64,000 nucleotides of DNA, from assembly GCA_023391105.1 (NCBI GenBank), contig JAEWBO010000011.1:46500-110499 (forward strand). The letters are read 5' to 3'. The translations under genes and the position numbers were made by a program. The notes beneath the pieces were generated by a model. It saw only the letters and a list, made by a program, of their open reading frames with translations, was not told the origin of the DNA and did no database searches. Shown one piece after another: positions 42,320-51,173 of the stretch (the stretch's first letter is position 1; the number at the start of each line of letters is the position of its first letter). This stretch comes from Bacillota bacterium. GTDB taxonomy: Bacteria > Bacillota > Clostridia > Christensenellales > SZUA-584.

Positions 42320-43624
42320 TTGAAAAACAATAAAGAAAACAACCATGCCATGGACACAAAGGCTTTTCAGGCTGTTGTTGCAAATATAACGAATAAGCAT
42401 TGTCAGATATTTTTTGAAGATAGAATGATTGACTGCGTCATACCCGGTGCTCTGATCTCTTATAAGAATTCTTTGGCTGTTGGCGATCATGTTGAAGTGG
42501 GCATTACTGGTGATGAGCATTATAAACTGATCAATATTCTGCCCAGAAAGACGGCTTTGTATCGTGGAGACCGGCGGTCACCTGAAGAAGAGATACTCGT
42601 GGCAGCGAATGCACAGTATCTTTTGGCAATTGTGACTGCTGATTATCTGCTCAATCAAGCCGGATATCTGGAAACAGCGGTGATCGCTGCCAGACGATCG
42701 CGTATGAAAATTGGTCTGTTCATTAGCAAATGCGACCTTATCGGCGAAAAAGCCAAGGCGTTGCTGCAGGATAAGCTGGCTTTGTATCGCGTTCTAGCGG
42801 ACACAGTGTTGATGGGGTCATCTCATGAAATCAATGAAGAATTGATATATGCTGTTAAGGGCAAAACAACAGTTGTTATAGGTGACAGGGCTTGTGGCAA
42901 GACGACCATGATTTATACAATTCTTAATGGTCTGCAGGGATATGGTGCATATGAGGAAAAAGTGCCAAGTACGTATGGAAGCAAATTGCATGTGGGTGCG
43001 CAAGAAACTTTATTAATTGATACGCCGGGCTTTCGGAATTTCGTTTTGCATAAGATCACTGAAGACGAGCGAAACCATGTGTTCCGTGAAATTGCCCGGT
43101 TGGCTGAAAAATGCCATTTCCGCAACTGCACCCATGTTCATGAAGAAGGGTGTGAGGTCGTTGAAGCGCTTCGAACAGGCTGCATAAAAAGAGAGCGTTA
43201 CGATGTTCATCAAAAAATGGCGGAAATGACCCCAAAGACCATGGTTTGCGAAAAGAACCCGCCAAAAGCTGATTATAGATATTCGGCTTGTACAGAAAGC
43301 TTTGTCTGTAAGGTTTGCGGAACACTTGTTGTTCCTGACGGTGCTGGGAGCAGGCACAGAAATCATTGCCCCAAGTGTTTATCAAGTGTCCACGTGGACG
43401 ACAAACCAGGCGACCGAGCCTCTCTGTGTAACGGAATCATGGAACCGGTTAGTGTGTGGGTTCGTCAAGGAGGCGAATGGGCGATCATTCACAGATGCCG
43501 ATTATGCGGTACTTTCAGCTCCAATCGGGTAGCCGCCGATGATAATCCATTACTGCTCATGTCCATTGCAGTCAAACCGTTGTCTGCGCCGCCCTTTCCT
43601 CTCAATGATTTAGCGACTCTTTAA
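42320..43624 (+). CDS. RsgA-like circularly permuted GTPase fused to an RNHCP domain
   Basis: Residues about 1-310 form an RsgA-like protein: OB-fold, then permuted GTPase motifs in order G4 (ISKCDL), G1 (GDRACGKTT) and G3 (DTPGF), and a zinc module (CHFRNCTHVHEEGC). RsgA matures the 30S subunit. The last 110 residues are an RNHCP domain: FVCKVCG, HRNHCPKCLSSVHVDDKPGD, LCNGIMEP, IIHRCRLCG and DDNPLLLMSIAVKPL. The TTG start has AGGGGG eight bases upstream. The usual rsgA neighbours (prkC, rpe) are absent, so this may be a second copy. Confidence 0.88.
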   Translation: MKNNKENNHAMDTKAFQAVVANITNKHCQIFFEDRMIDCVIPGALISYKNSLAVGDHVEVGITGDEHYKLINILPRKTALYRGDRRSPEEEILVAANAQYLLAIVTADYLLNQAGYLETAVIAARRSRMKIGLFISKCDLIGEKAKALLQDKLALYRVLADTVLMGSSHEINEELIYAVKGKTTVVIGDRACGKTTMIYTILNGLQGYGAYEEKVPSTYGSKLHVGAQETLLIDTPGFRNFVLHKITEDERNHVFREIARLAEKCHFRNCTHVHEEGCEVVEALRTGCIKRERYDVHQKMAEMTPKTMVCEKNPPKADYRYSACTESFVCKVCGTLVVPDGAGSRHRNHCPKCLSSVHVDDKPGDRASLCNGIMEPVSVWVRQGGEWAIIHRCRLCGTFSSNRVAADDNPLLLMSIAVKPLSAPPFPLNDLATL

Positions 43625-43632
43625 CAATAGCA

Positions 43633-43669
43633 AATCTCCCTGAACTGTTTATAAGCGTTCAGGGAGATT
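43633..43669. terminator. Terminator hairpin between convergent genes
   Basis: A perfect 13-bp stem AATCTCCCTGAAC / GTTCAGGGAGATT with an 11-base loop lies between the RsgA-RNHCP stop and the clpC stop. On the plus strand it is followed by CGTGATTTTT; the U-run is not immediate, so strength is uncertain. Confidence 0.7.
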
Positions 43670-43721
43670 CGTGATTTTTGCCACTTCAGGCAGGATTGCG
43701 CACATAATACTCTGCTTATGC

Positions 43722-46175
43722 TTATTCTTCCTGCTTTTCAGACTTGCTGAGTTGTACATCTTTTTTAAACGCGGGTTTGCCGTTCTCCATGTACATGCTG
43801 ACGTGATCCGTGATGCTGATTGTGCCCTTTAAAATCTCTTCGGACATCTCATCCTCCACGATTTGCTGAATCATCCTGCGCAGAGGACGCGCACCATAGT
43901 TTTCATCGAAGCCTTCCTTAGCCAGGTATTCGACGGTATCATCCGAATATGTCAAATAGATCTCGCGTTCCTCGAGACGCTTGATGACATTGCTCAGCAT
44001 GAGCCTCACGATCTGTTTTGTATGCTCCTGACTCAGCTTGTGGAACACGATAATGTCGTCCAGCCTGTTGATGAACTCGGGCCGGAATGCTTTTTTAAGC
44101 TCTTCCAAAATGCCTTGCTTCATCTGCTCATAGCCGCGGTCGCTCTCTGCCACCGAGAAGCCGATTCTCTTGGCATCAATATTGGTCGCGCCTAGGTTAG
44201 ACGTCATAATAATCACGCAGTTTTTGAAATCCACGAGACGCCCCTTAGAGTCCGTCAAACGTCCGTCTTCAAGTATTTGAAGCATAATGTTAAACACATC
44301 GGGATGCGCTTTTTCAATTTCATCGAGCAGCAGTACTGAATATGGGTGACGCCTGATTTTCTCTGTGAGCTGGCCTCCCTCGTCGAAGCCGACATAGCCC
44401 GGAGGCGAACCAATGAGCTTGGAAACTGCATGCTTCTCCATGTATTCGGACATATCCAGTCGAATCATTGCGTCCTCGTCACCGAACAGCGCTTCGGCCA
44501 GCGCGCGCGTTAACTCGGTTTTACCGACACCGGTGGGCCCTAAGAATATGAATGAGCCGACAGGGCGCTTGGGGTCTTTTAACCCCGCCCGCGAGCGCCG
44601 TATCGCCTTAGCCACGGTCACACACGCTTCGTTCTGGCCAATCACACGGCGGTGCAGCGTGTCTTCCAGCTCCAGCAACCTTTTGGCTTCATCCTCCGTG
44701 AGCTTAACCACCGGTATATTCGTCCAGTTGGATACGATTCCTGCAATTTCCTTTTCCGTGACTTCACCTTCACGCTGATTGGTATCCTTCTCCCATGCGC
44801 TCTTCATCTCGGCAATCTGCTTTTCGATCTTTTTCTCCTCGTCGCGCATCTCTGCTGCTTTTTCAAAGTTTTGATGCGTGATCGCCTGATCCTTCTCCTT
44901 GCGCAGCACTTCTTGTTTTTCTTCAAGCTCTTTGATATCCGGCGGCGCCGTGTACAGACTGAGCCGCACCTTGGAGGCCGCTTCGTCCATGAGGTCTATC
45001 GCCTTGTCGGGCAGGAATCGGTCTGTGAGATACCTGTCAGACAGCTCCACAGCGGCTTTTAAAGCCCCGTCGGTGATCTTCACGCGGTGATGCGCCTCAT
45101 AACGGTCGCGCAGTCCCTTCAATATCTCAATCGCTTCCTCACGCGTTGGCTCACCCACTGTGACAGGCTGAAAACGCCGTTCGAGCGCCGCATCCTTCTC
45201 AATGTGCTTTCTGTATTCGTCATATGTCGTCGCGCCGACCACCTGTATTTCCCCGCGCGCGAGCGCCGGTTTTAATATACTGGCCGCGTCCATTGCTCCC
45301 TCGGCTGCGCCCGCGCCCACGATCGTGTGTATTTCGTCGATGAACATTATCACGCTGCCTGACGCCTTTAAGTCCTTGAGCACATCCTTGAGCCTGTCTT
45401 CAAACTCGCCGCGGTATTTTGTTCCCGCGATCATGCCCGCAAGGTCAAGCGAGACAACTCGCTTGTCGCGCAGCAGCTCCGGTACGCCCCCGTCCGCGAT
45501 TCGCTGCGCGAGCCCTTCGGCGATTGCCGATTTACCGACACCAGGCTCACCGATCAGCACAGGGTTATTTTTGGTGCGCCGCGAGAGTATCTGTGTGATT
45601 CGCTCAATCTCCTGAGCGCGCCCGATGACAGGGTCAAGCTCGCCGTCTTTGGCAGCTTTGGTAAGATCACGTCCGAATTTGTCCAGCTTGGGCGTCTTGG
45701 CATCCTTCTTTGACCCTTTTTCGCCCTGTTCGGCATTCTCACCCGTCACGTTATAAATGCCGTTTTCCAGCTCACCAAAATCCGCACCAAGGTCGCTCAG
45801 AATTTTAAAAGCGACGCCTTCCTTTTCGCGTATAAGCGCCATTAAAATATGCTCGGTGCCCACATAGCTTTGCCCGAGCTGCCGGGACAGCGTCACACTA
45901 AGTTCCAGTATCTTTTTAGAACGCGGCGTGTAGCCAAAGCCCTGTGTAAACACAAAGTCTCCCTGACCGATCAGCGAAAGCACGTTCTGTGTCACCGCTT
46001 CTTCGGATACGCCCGACAGGTTCAGCAGATTCGCTGCCGCGCCTTCCTTTTCGCATATCAAACCAAGCAGCAGATGCTCAGTGCCAACATAGTTATGGCC
46101 CAGCTCCCGCGCTTTCCTTTCTGAATGCTTGAGCGCATTTTTCGCGCCCTCTGTAAATTTCGCAAAAAAATCCAT
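43722..46175 (-). CDS. clpC: ATP-dependent Clp protease ATPase ClpC
   Basis: Hsp100 unfoldase that feeds ClpP. Two N-terminal Clp_N repeats (HNYVGTEHLLLGLI, SYVGTEHILMALI), AAA-1 (GEPGVGKSAIAEGLAQ), a UVR/coiled-coil (NFEKAAEMRDEEKKIEKQ) and AAA-2 (GPTGVGKTELTRALAE) occur in order. The 817 residues match ClpC rather than ClpB or ClpA. It ends the ctsR-mcsA-mcsB-clpC operon and should be repressed by CtsR. Confidence 0.96.
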   Translation of the reverse strand: MDFFAKFTEGAKNALKHSERKARELGHNYVGTEHLLLGLICEKEGAAANLLNLSGVSEEAVTQNVLSLIGQGDFVFTQGFGYTPRSKKILELSVTLSRQLGQSYVGTEHILMALIREKEGVAFKILSDLGADFGELENGIYNVTGENAEQGEKGSKKDAKTPKLDKFGRDLTKAAKDGELDPVIGRAQEIERITQILSRRTKNNPVLIGEPGVGKSAIAEGLAQRIADGGVPELLRDKRVVSLDLAGMIAGTKYRGEFEDRLKDVLKDLKASGSVIMFIDEIHTIVGAGAAEGAMDAASILKPALARGEIQVVGATTYDEYRKHIEKDAALERRFQPVTVGEPTREEAIEILKGLRDRYEAHHRVKITDGALKAAVELSDRYLTDRFLPDKAIDLMDEAASKVRLSLYTAPPDIKELEEKQEVLRKEKDQAITHQNFEKAAEMRDEEKKIEKQIAEMKSAWEKDTNQREGEVTEKEIAGIVSNWTNIPVVKLTEDEAKRLLELEDTLHRRVIGQNEACVTVAKAIRRSRAGLKDPKRPVGSFIFLGPTGVGKTELTRALAEALFGDEDAMIRLDMSEYMEKHAVSKLIGSPPGYVGFDEGGQLTEKIRRHPYSVLLLDEIEKAHPDVFNIMLQILEDGRLTDSKGRLVDFKNCVIIMTSNLGATNIDAKRIGFSVAESDRGYEQMKQGILEELKKAFRPEFINRLDDIIVFHKLSQEHTKQIVRLMLSNVIKRLEEREIYLTYSDDTVEYLAKEGFDENYGARPLRRMIQQIVEDEMSEEILKGTISITDHVSMYMENGKPAFKKDVQLSKSEKQEE

Positions 46176-46196
46176 ATATTTTTCTCCTTTCAGAGG

Positions 46197-47207
46197 TTAA
46201 CTGAAAACCTGTTTTATCAAATCGGCCCTTACCACATCTCTCTCCGCTGCGTTCAGTTGTCCAAACCGCTCCGCGATGACAGCGGGCCTTACGCTCATCA
46301 TAACTTTATAAAGCTGGCTGCTCATAAGCTTTGGAACGATGCCCAGTGACACGCCGAATGCCACATCCGATATCAGTTTTTGTGCTTCCGCATCGCCAAG
46401 GCGCCGCGCGTATTTCAATATACCGACAGCTCGCCATACACGGTCTTCCAGCGCGATCCCCAAGCTGTTGTAAAGCTCCTTGCGTGTGCCGCGTTCAAAA
46501 TTAATCACCTTATTCGCCGTAGACAACAGCCTCGATAATATTTCCTTCTCGGAAACGCCGAGCGTTACCTGGTTTGATATCTGGTAAAACGCGCCCAATG
46601 CCTCGCTGCCTTCCCCGAAAGCACCGCGCACCGTCATGCCCACCTTGTTTATCATCGTTGTGATACGCGGCAGTGCTTTGGCAGCCGTAAGCGCAGGCAG
46701 ATGCAGCATCAGTGAGGCCCGAAGGCCTGTCCCGAGGTTGGTCGGACAGCTTGTTAAGAATCCCAGTTTTTCATCAAAGGCGTAATCCACACCTTCTGCC
46801 AGCATATTGTCCAGTCTGTCGGCCGCGTCGTAGGCCTTATACAGCGCAAGCCCCGAGCAAAGGCTTTGCAGGCGGTAATGGTCTTCCTCGAGTATCATCA
46901 CGCTGATGCTCTGGTCGCCGTTCGTGATGAGTCCGCCGACACGGCTGCGTGAAAGCTCCGTACTGATCACGTGCTCCTCCACAAGTGCGCGCTTGCCGAG
47001 CTCTGACATGTCAGACAGATGTGAATATGTGAACTCCGGCGATACGAGCAGGCTTTGCTTTGCAAGGCCATGCACCTTTTCGATATCATCCGGCTTCACA
47101 ATGCGCGGCGGAAAGGGAACATCAGCGAGATTTCTTGCCAGTCTAATGCGCGTGGACACCACCACATCACTTTCAGGCGCACCGTCTTCGTGCCACTTCA
47201 CGCTCAT
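46197..47207 (-). CDS. mcsB: Protein arginine kinase McsB
   Basis: McsB phosphorylates arginines and marks proteins for ClpCP. It has the phosphagen kinase fold: VVVSTRIRLARNLADVPFPP, the ERLDNML-type DRLDNMLAEG, and the catalytic-site segment GFLTSCPTNLGTGLRASLML. Length 336 is slightly below Bacillus McsB. It overlaps mcsA by 4 bp. Confidence 0.95.
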   Translation of the reverse strand: MSVKWHEDGAPESDVVVSTRIRLARNLADVPFPPRIVKPDDIEKVHGLAKQSLLVSPEFTYSHLSDMSELGKRALVEEHVISTELSRSRVGGLITNGDQSISVMILEEDHYRLQSLCSGLALYKAYDAADRLDNMLAEGVDYAFDEKLGFLTSCPTNLGTGLRASLMLHLPALTAAKALPRITTMINKVGMTVRGAFGEGSEALGAFYQISNQVTLGVSEKEILSRLLSTANKVINFERGTRKELYNSLGIALEDRVWRAVGILKYARRLGDAEAQKLISDVAFGVSLGIVPKLMSSQLYKVMMSVRPAVIAERFGQLNAAERDVVRADLIKQVFS

Positions 47208-47704
47208 CCCTCCTTTTCCAGCAACGCAATTTCGTCTCTCAATCGCGCCGCTTCTTCAAAGTTTTCCACCGCAACCGCTTCTTTAAGCTTTGTTTTAAGT
47301 ATTTCTTTTTGGGTCTGCTGCTCATGCTCATCATTTTCTTTACCCGGCTGAACCTCAACACGTTCACCCGGACGCTTGCCCGTATGCGCCATACTCATAT
47401 GTATGCCCTTAATTACGGGGCTGATGCTCTCTTCGAAAACCTTGTAGCAGTTCACACAGCCGAGCTTTCCATCCTTTTTGAAACTTTCCAGCGTTGTCCC
47501 GCAGACTTCGCACTGCTGATCGACCTCTGAGGCTTGCTCATAAAATGTGCTCATGAAGTCGTTGAAGGAGAACCAAGGCATCACCACCGCCGTTTTTTTC
47601 TTTGAAGCGCACTGGTTACAAAGATGCACTGTTTTCACCTGCCCGTTCACAAATGTCGTCATATGAACGGATGCGTTGTTTTTTAAACAGTTGTCACACA
47701 GCAT
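47204..47704 (-). CDS. mcsA: McsB activator McsA (UVR-domain zinc protein)
   Basis: McsA activates McsB. Four CxxC pairs are visible (CDNC, CNQC, CEVC, CVNC) and the C-terminal UVR motif is LKEAVAVENFEEAARLRDEI. At 166 residues it is typical. It touches ctsR at 47704 and overlaps mcsB by 4 bp. Confidence 0.93.
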   Translation of the reverse strand: MLCDNCLKNNASVHMTTFVNGQVKTVHLCNQCASKKKTAVVMPWFSFNDFMSTFYEQASEVDQQCEVCGTTLESFKKDGKLGCVNCYKVFEESISPVIKGIHMSMAHTGKRPGERVEVQPGKENDEHEQQTQKEILKTKLKEAVAVENFEEAARLRDEIALLEKEG

Positions 47705-48171
47705 TATCTCTCCTCCTCACTTAACAGCACGAGCACAAGCTGTTTTAAAATGCTCGCCCTAACATGATCTTTTAGCATCGCAGGAATGGAAAGCGATTTA
47801 TCCGCAATCGCCGCGCTCATGAGCGCGCCTTCCCTCTTGCTGACCGCCTTACTTTCTATCAGCCGACAAATCACATCCAGCGCATCCCTTTCAGATATGC
47901 TTTCCCCGATCCGCGTTGTCACTAGGCGAAAAAGGTGATCCGACTCATCAATACTTAAACGCAGCACACGGATATAACCGCCGCCGCCGCGCCTGCTTTC
48001 TATGATATATCCCTTGTCGGGCGTAAAGCGCGTGGCCAGTACATAATTGATCTGCGATGGCGCACAGTTGAAATGCTGCGCAAGCTCATTTCTTTGCAGT
48101 TCAATCTTGCCCTCATATTCACTCATCAATTCTTTGATGAACTGTTCGATCGTATCGCTAAGAACCGACAT
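47704..48171 (-). CDS. ctsR: Transcriptional repressor CtsR
   Basis: CtsR is the heat-sensing repressor of clp genes. MSVLSDTIEQFIKELMSEYE starts the HTH domain; the glycine-rich wing SRRGGGGYIRVLRL, which senses heat, is intact. The C-terminal dimer/McsB-contact domain follows. The ATG at 48171 gives 155 residues; longer frames run through the operator and are not coding. Confidence 0.94.
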   Translation of the reverse strand: MSVLSDTIEQFIKELMSEYEGKIELQRNELAQHFNCAPSQINYVLATRFTPDKGYIIESRRGGGGYIRVLRLSIDESDHLFRLVTTRIGESISERDALDVICRLIESKAVSKREGALMSAAIADKSLSIPAMLKDHVRASILKQLVLVLLSEEER

Positions 48172-48188
48172 GTCCCACCAACTCCTCT

Positions 48189-48205
48189 TTTGACTTTCTT
48201 TGACC
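48189..48205 (-). promoter_or_regulatory. CtsR operator
   Basis: GGTCAAA-GAA-AGTCAAA on the minus strand fits the tandem heptamer CtsR box (RGTCAAAnAnRGTCAAA). It is between the -10 and the ctsR start, so bound CtsR would block its own operon. Confidence 0.9.
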
Positions 48206-48214
48206 TTTAATGCT

Positions 48215-48242
48215 ATTATACACATATTTCACAAAAAAGCAA
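48215..48242 (-). promoter_or_regulatory. Sigma-A promoter of the ctsR operon
   Basis: On the minus strand TTGCTT (48237-48242), 16 bp, TATAAT (48215-48220), directly upstream of the CtsR box. The 457-base gap from 48172 to 48627 otherwise holds the repeat array. Confidence 0.75.
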
Positions 48243-48316
48243 CGAAAAATCTGCGAATTTTCTATGATAAGAAATGAGGTTAGAAAGTGATGACAAGGAG
48301 CATGATTTTTTTCTGT

Positions 48317-48620
48317 GGACCCCTCAACAGGTACGGGGTGACTGGCGCTTTTGCCATGGGACCCCTCGGCAAGCTCGGGATGACTGGCGCTTTTTGCCAT
48401 GGGACCCCTCGGCAAGCTCGGGATGACTGGCGCTTATTTGCCATGGAACCCCTCGGCAAGCTCGGGGTGACAGAGGCGCTTTGCCACGGCCCCCCCTCGG
48501 CAAGCTCGGGATGACTGGCGCTTTTTGCCATGGGACCCCTCGGCAAGCTCGGGATGACTGGCGCTTTTTGCCATAGGACCCCTCGGCAGTTCGGGGTGAC
48601 AAGTATTTATGTTCGCCATC
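48317..48620. repeat. Seven-unit tandem repeat array (42-45 bp units)
   Basis: Seven units share GGACCCCTCGGCAAGCTCGG, GATGACTGGCGC, a T-run and TGCCATG. Units 2, 5 and 6 are nearly identical; unit 1 and unit 7 are diverged at the ends. Each contains an ACCCC...GGGGT or similar dyad. Read on the minus strand the units give a HPELAEG-like peptide in one frame and RACRG in another, the familiar signature of a dispersed bacterial repeat. It lies between cwlD and the ctsR promoter. The frames have no ribosome sites and are not genes. Confidence 0.9.
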
Positions 48621-48627
48621 CTTTATG

Positions 48628-49317
48628 TCATGCTTCGCTGGCCGTATAGCGCTGCGTCAAATAAAGCATCGCGCCCTTAAATATCGCCGTAGCGCAAAGC
48701 GCCTGATATTCGTCTGTCTGAAGCAACTGTTCATCGCGCTCATGAGAAAGAAAGCCGCATTCAACAAGCACACATGGGCAATCGCCCGAACGCAGTATAA
48801 AATAGCTCTCGGGTTTTTCCACGCGCGGCCTTTCGGGCTTTAAAGTCTCTACGAGTTTTTCCTGCATGATTTTAGCAAGCTTCTCGCCCTCATCCGAGTC
48901 CTCATGATAAAAGACGATAGGGCCATGGCAGGATGTATCGACAAACTTGTTCATATGGATCGAAATCACGATATCGGCATTCGCATTCTCTATGACTTGC
49001 TTGCGTTTTTGCATGTCCTCCTGTTTTGTACTGCCGAGTTCAGCTTCGTCTTCACGTGTCATAATCACTGTATAGCCCTGATTCTCGAACAAGACCTGCA
49101 GTTTTTTGGAGACGGAAAGATTCAGCCCGTCTTCCTTGATGCCCGTGAGCCGTCCCACAGCGCCGCCGTCAAAGCCCCCATGTCCCGCATCGATAACAAC
49201 CACGGTATCTCTTTGATTCATTACCGGCTGCGATAAAGGTATCAGCAGCACCGAGACGATCAGAACGATCACAATAAAAATAAAAATATAGATAAGATGA
49301 CGTTTGTTGCGTGTCAT
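48628..49317 (-). CDS. cwlD: N-acetylmuramoyl-L-alanine amidase CwlD
   Basis: CwlD cleaves cortex peptidoglycan so that muramic lactam can form, which is needed for germination. An N-terminal membrane anchor (LIYIFIFIVIVLIVSVLLIP) precedes an Amidase_3 domain: VVIDAGHGGFDGGA (zinc His), GIKEDGLN (zinc Glu), VISIHMNKF (zinc His) and VLVECGFLSH (catalytic Glu). The 229 residues fit. GGAGGTG precedes the ATG. Confidence 0.9.
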   Translation of the reverse strand: MTRNKRHLIYIFIFIVIVLIVSVLLIPLSQPVMNQRDTVVVIDAGHGGFDGGAVGRLTGIKEDGLNLSVSKKLQVLFENQGYTVIMTREDEAELGSTKQEDMQKRKQVIENANADIVISIHMNKFVDTSCHGPIVFYHEDSDEGEKLAKIMQEKLVETLKPERPRVEKPESYFILRSGDCPCVLVECGFLSHERDEQLLQTDEYQALCATAIFKGAMLYLTQRYTASEA

Positions 49318-49371
49318 AAAACACCTCCGCCGTTATCTCATCTATATTATTCGAAATTTGAAGCTATGACG

Positions 49372-50370
49372 TTATTCGAACAGCATTTTGCCCGCGTTTG
49401 CGTTGAGCGAAAGCGGCTCTTTGGTTTCCCTTGAAAAGCCTGCCGCACAGCCGATCATCGCAGCATTATCCGTGCAATACCGCAGCTCGGGCAGATAAAG
49501 TGTGATGCCTGTCTCTTTTGCGCGCTGCGCAAACACCTCTCGCAATCTACCATTGGCGGACACGCCGCCCGCAATACCGATCTTGTTGATTCCCTCGCGT
49601 GCCGCCGCTTCAAACGTGTTATCGGCAAGAAAAGAAACCGCCTCATACTGAAAGCTCGCGGCAATGTCGGCTTTGTTGTATACCACGCCCTTCTGATCCA
49701 TGTTGTGTATATGATTGATCACCGCTGTTTTCAATCCGCTGAATGTAAAATCAAGATGTGATTCGCCCTTAAAGCCTCGTGGGTATTGATAGACCGGCTT
49801 GCCTTCGCGAGCAAGCGTTTCGAGCTTCGGCCCGCCCGGGTATCCGAGGCCAAGCATACGCGCCGTTTTGTCAAACGCCTCACCCACCGCGTCGTCACGG
49901 GTCTTGCCGAGCAGTCGATAGTGTCCGTAATCCTCGACCACGACGATATGCGAATGCCCGCCCGACACCACAAGGCACAAAAATGGCGGCACCAGCGTAT
50001 CGTGCGAGATGAACAGCGAGCAGATATGGCCTTCAATATGGTGCACAGGAATAAGCGGAAGTTTGTGGTAATACGCAAGCGCTTTGGCGTACGACACGCC
50101 GACGAGGAGCGCGCCGATCAGCCCCGGCCCGTCTGTCACAGCGATGGCGTCCATATCGGAAAGCCGCATGTTTGCGCCGTGCAGCGCTTCATCGATGATA
50201 TAGGGTATTTTTAATATGTGGTTTCGGGATGCGATTTCGGGCACCACTCCGCCATAAAGCTCATGCTCCTTTTGTGTATATACTGCGCTGCTGATCACCT
50301 TTCGGCCTTGTGTGACAGCTGCCGCCGTTTCATCGCACGATGTTTCTATGGCCAGTATCCTGCGTTCCAT
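49372..50370 (-). CDS. tsaD: tRNA N6-threonylcarbamoyladenosine transferase TsaD
   Basis: TsaD transfers the threonylcarbamoyl group to A37 of ANN-decoding tRNAs. It starts ILAIETSCDETAAAV and has HHIEGHICSLF (iron ligands), LCLVVSGGHSHIV, GYPGGPKLETLA and GGVSANGRLR. The 332 residues are standard. The partner genes tsaB and tsaE are not next to it. Confidence 0.95.
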   Translation of the reverse strand: MERRILAIETSCDETAAAVTQGRKVISSAVYTQKEHELYGGVVPEIASRNHILKIPYIIDEALHGANMRLSDMDAIAVTDGPGLIGALLVGVSYAKALAYYHKLPLIPVHHIEGHICSLFISHDTLVPPFLCLVVSGGHSHIVVVEDYGHYRLLGKTRDDAVGEAFDKTARMLGLGYPGGPKLETLAREGKPVYQYPRGFKGESHLDFTFSGLKTAVINHIHNMDQKGVVYNKADIAASFQYEAVSFLADNTFEAAAREGINKIGIAGGVSANGRLREVFAQRAKETGITLYLPELRYCTDNAAMIGCAAGFSRETKEPLSLNANAGKMLFE

Positions 50371-50373
50371 TCG

Positions 50374-51087
50374 TTATGCCTCTTGAACAGTTTTTTTCAG
50401 CTTCTTGCTCACAATCAGTCCGGCAGTAGCAGCCGCGTTAAGCGCGACGAAAATCGACACAAAGCGGATGATGATACGCGCCACAAGATCTGAGAAGAAC
50501 TGCTCCGGCACCATCATGATCAGCACATCCGTGGCCGGATCAAGCAGCCAGAGATCGTTTGTAAAGAACAGGTGATGGAACGATACCCAAAAGGATGTGA
50601 AATCCACCGCAGCGTAAACACCAAGCGCACCGACAATCAGAACAAATGCGCCCGACACATATAAAAACGCTTTGCACAGCGTCTTCAAAGCTTGTCCCTT
50701 TGCAATCAAAAAAGCAATGATAATGAGAGCCACGGCGCCGATCAAACAGTATGTGCGCACATTCCTCGCAGCCAGATACAGCGCCTTCACATCCACCATG
50801 TGATCCTTTTCACGCTGTCCGAAAACCTCCTGCAGCTCGCCGCTGATTTCCGCTTGTATATCCAAGTTGCTGTCTAAGTCGGTTGTATAATTGATGAGCT
50901 TGTGCGTGACCGCTGATAAGTCCTGCTCGCTGATGCCGATACTCTGCGCGGTTTTAAGCTTGCTGTATTCGCTCTCAAAGAACCCCGGATTGATGGCAAA
51001 CATCTCAATACTGACAATGAGCAAAGCAATGATAAGCAGTATGCTCGCAACAGCCGCACATATTATACTGAGTAATCGATTATTCAT
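50374..51087 (-). CDS. DUF1461 (TIGR01906) integral membrane protein
   Basis: A 237-residue protein with a TM at the N-terminus (IICAAVASILLIIALLIVSI), an extracytoplasmic loop and three more TM helices. FHHLFFTNDLWLLDPATDVL and MVPEQFFSDLV are the conserved DUF1461 segment. AAAGGAG precedes the ATG at 51087. It is 3 bp upstream of tsaD. The function of the family is unknown. Confidence 0.83.
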   Translation of the reverse strand: MNNRLLSIICAAVASILLIIALLIVSIEMFAINPGFFESEYSKLKTAQSIGISEQDLSAVTHKLINYTTDLDSNLDIQAEISGELQEVFGQREKDHMVDVKALYLAARNVRTYCLIGAVALIIIAFLIAKGQALKTLCKAFLYVSGAFVLIVGALGVYAAVDFTSFWVSFHHLFFTNDLWLLDPATDVLIMMVPEQFFSDLVARIIIRFVSIFVALNAAATAGLIVSKKLKKTVQEA

Positions 51088-51173
51088 TCGTTTCTCCTTT
51101 GTCACTAAAGGACGATTCATCCGTTATAATGCAAGGCCGTCCCAATCGGAACAGCCTCACAAAAACTAAAATC

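Noticed and set aside
48280..48602. Several open frames across the tandem array
   Set aside because: They are translations of the repeats in different frames, with no ribosome site or homology beyond the repeat peptide.
51141..51164. Hairpin AGGCTGTTCC / GGGACGGCCT as a terminator of the GcvH-like gene
   Set aside because: The stem is good (10 bp with two G-U pairs), but no U-run follows, and it overlaps a possible promoter of the DUF1461 gene.
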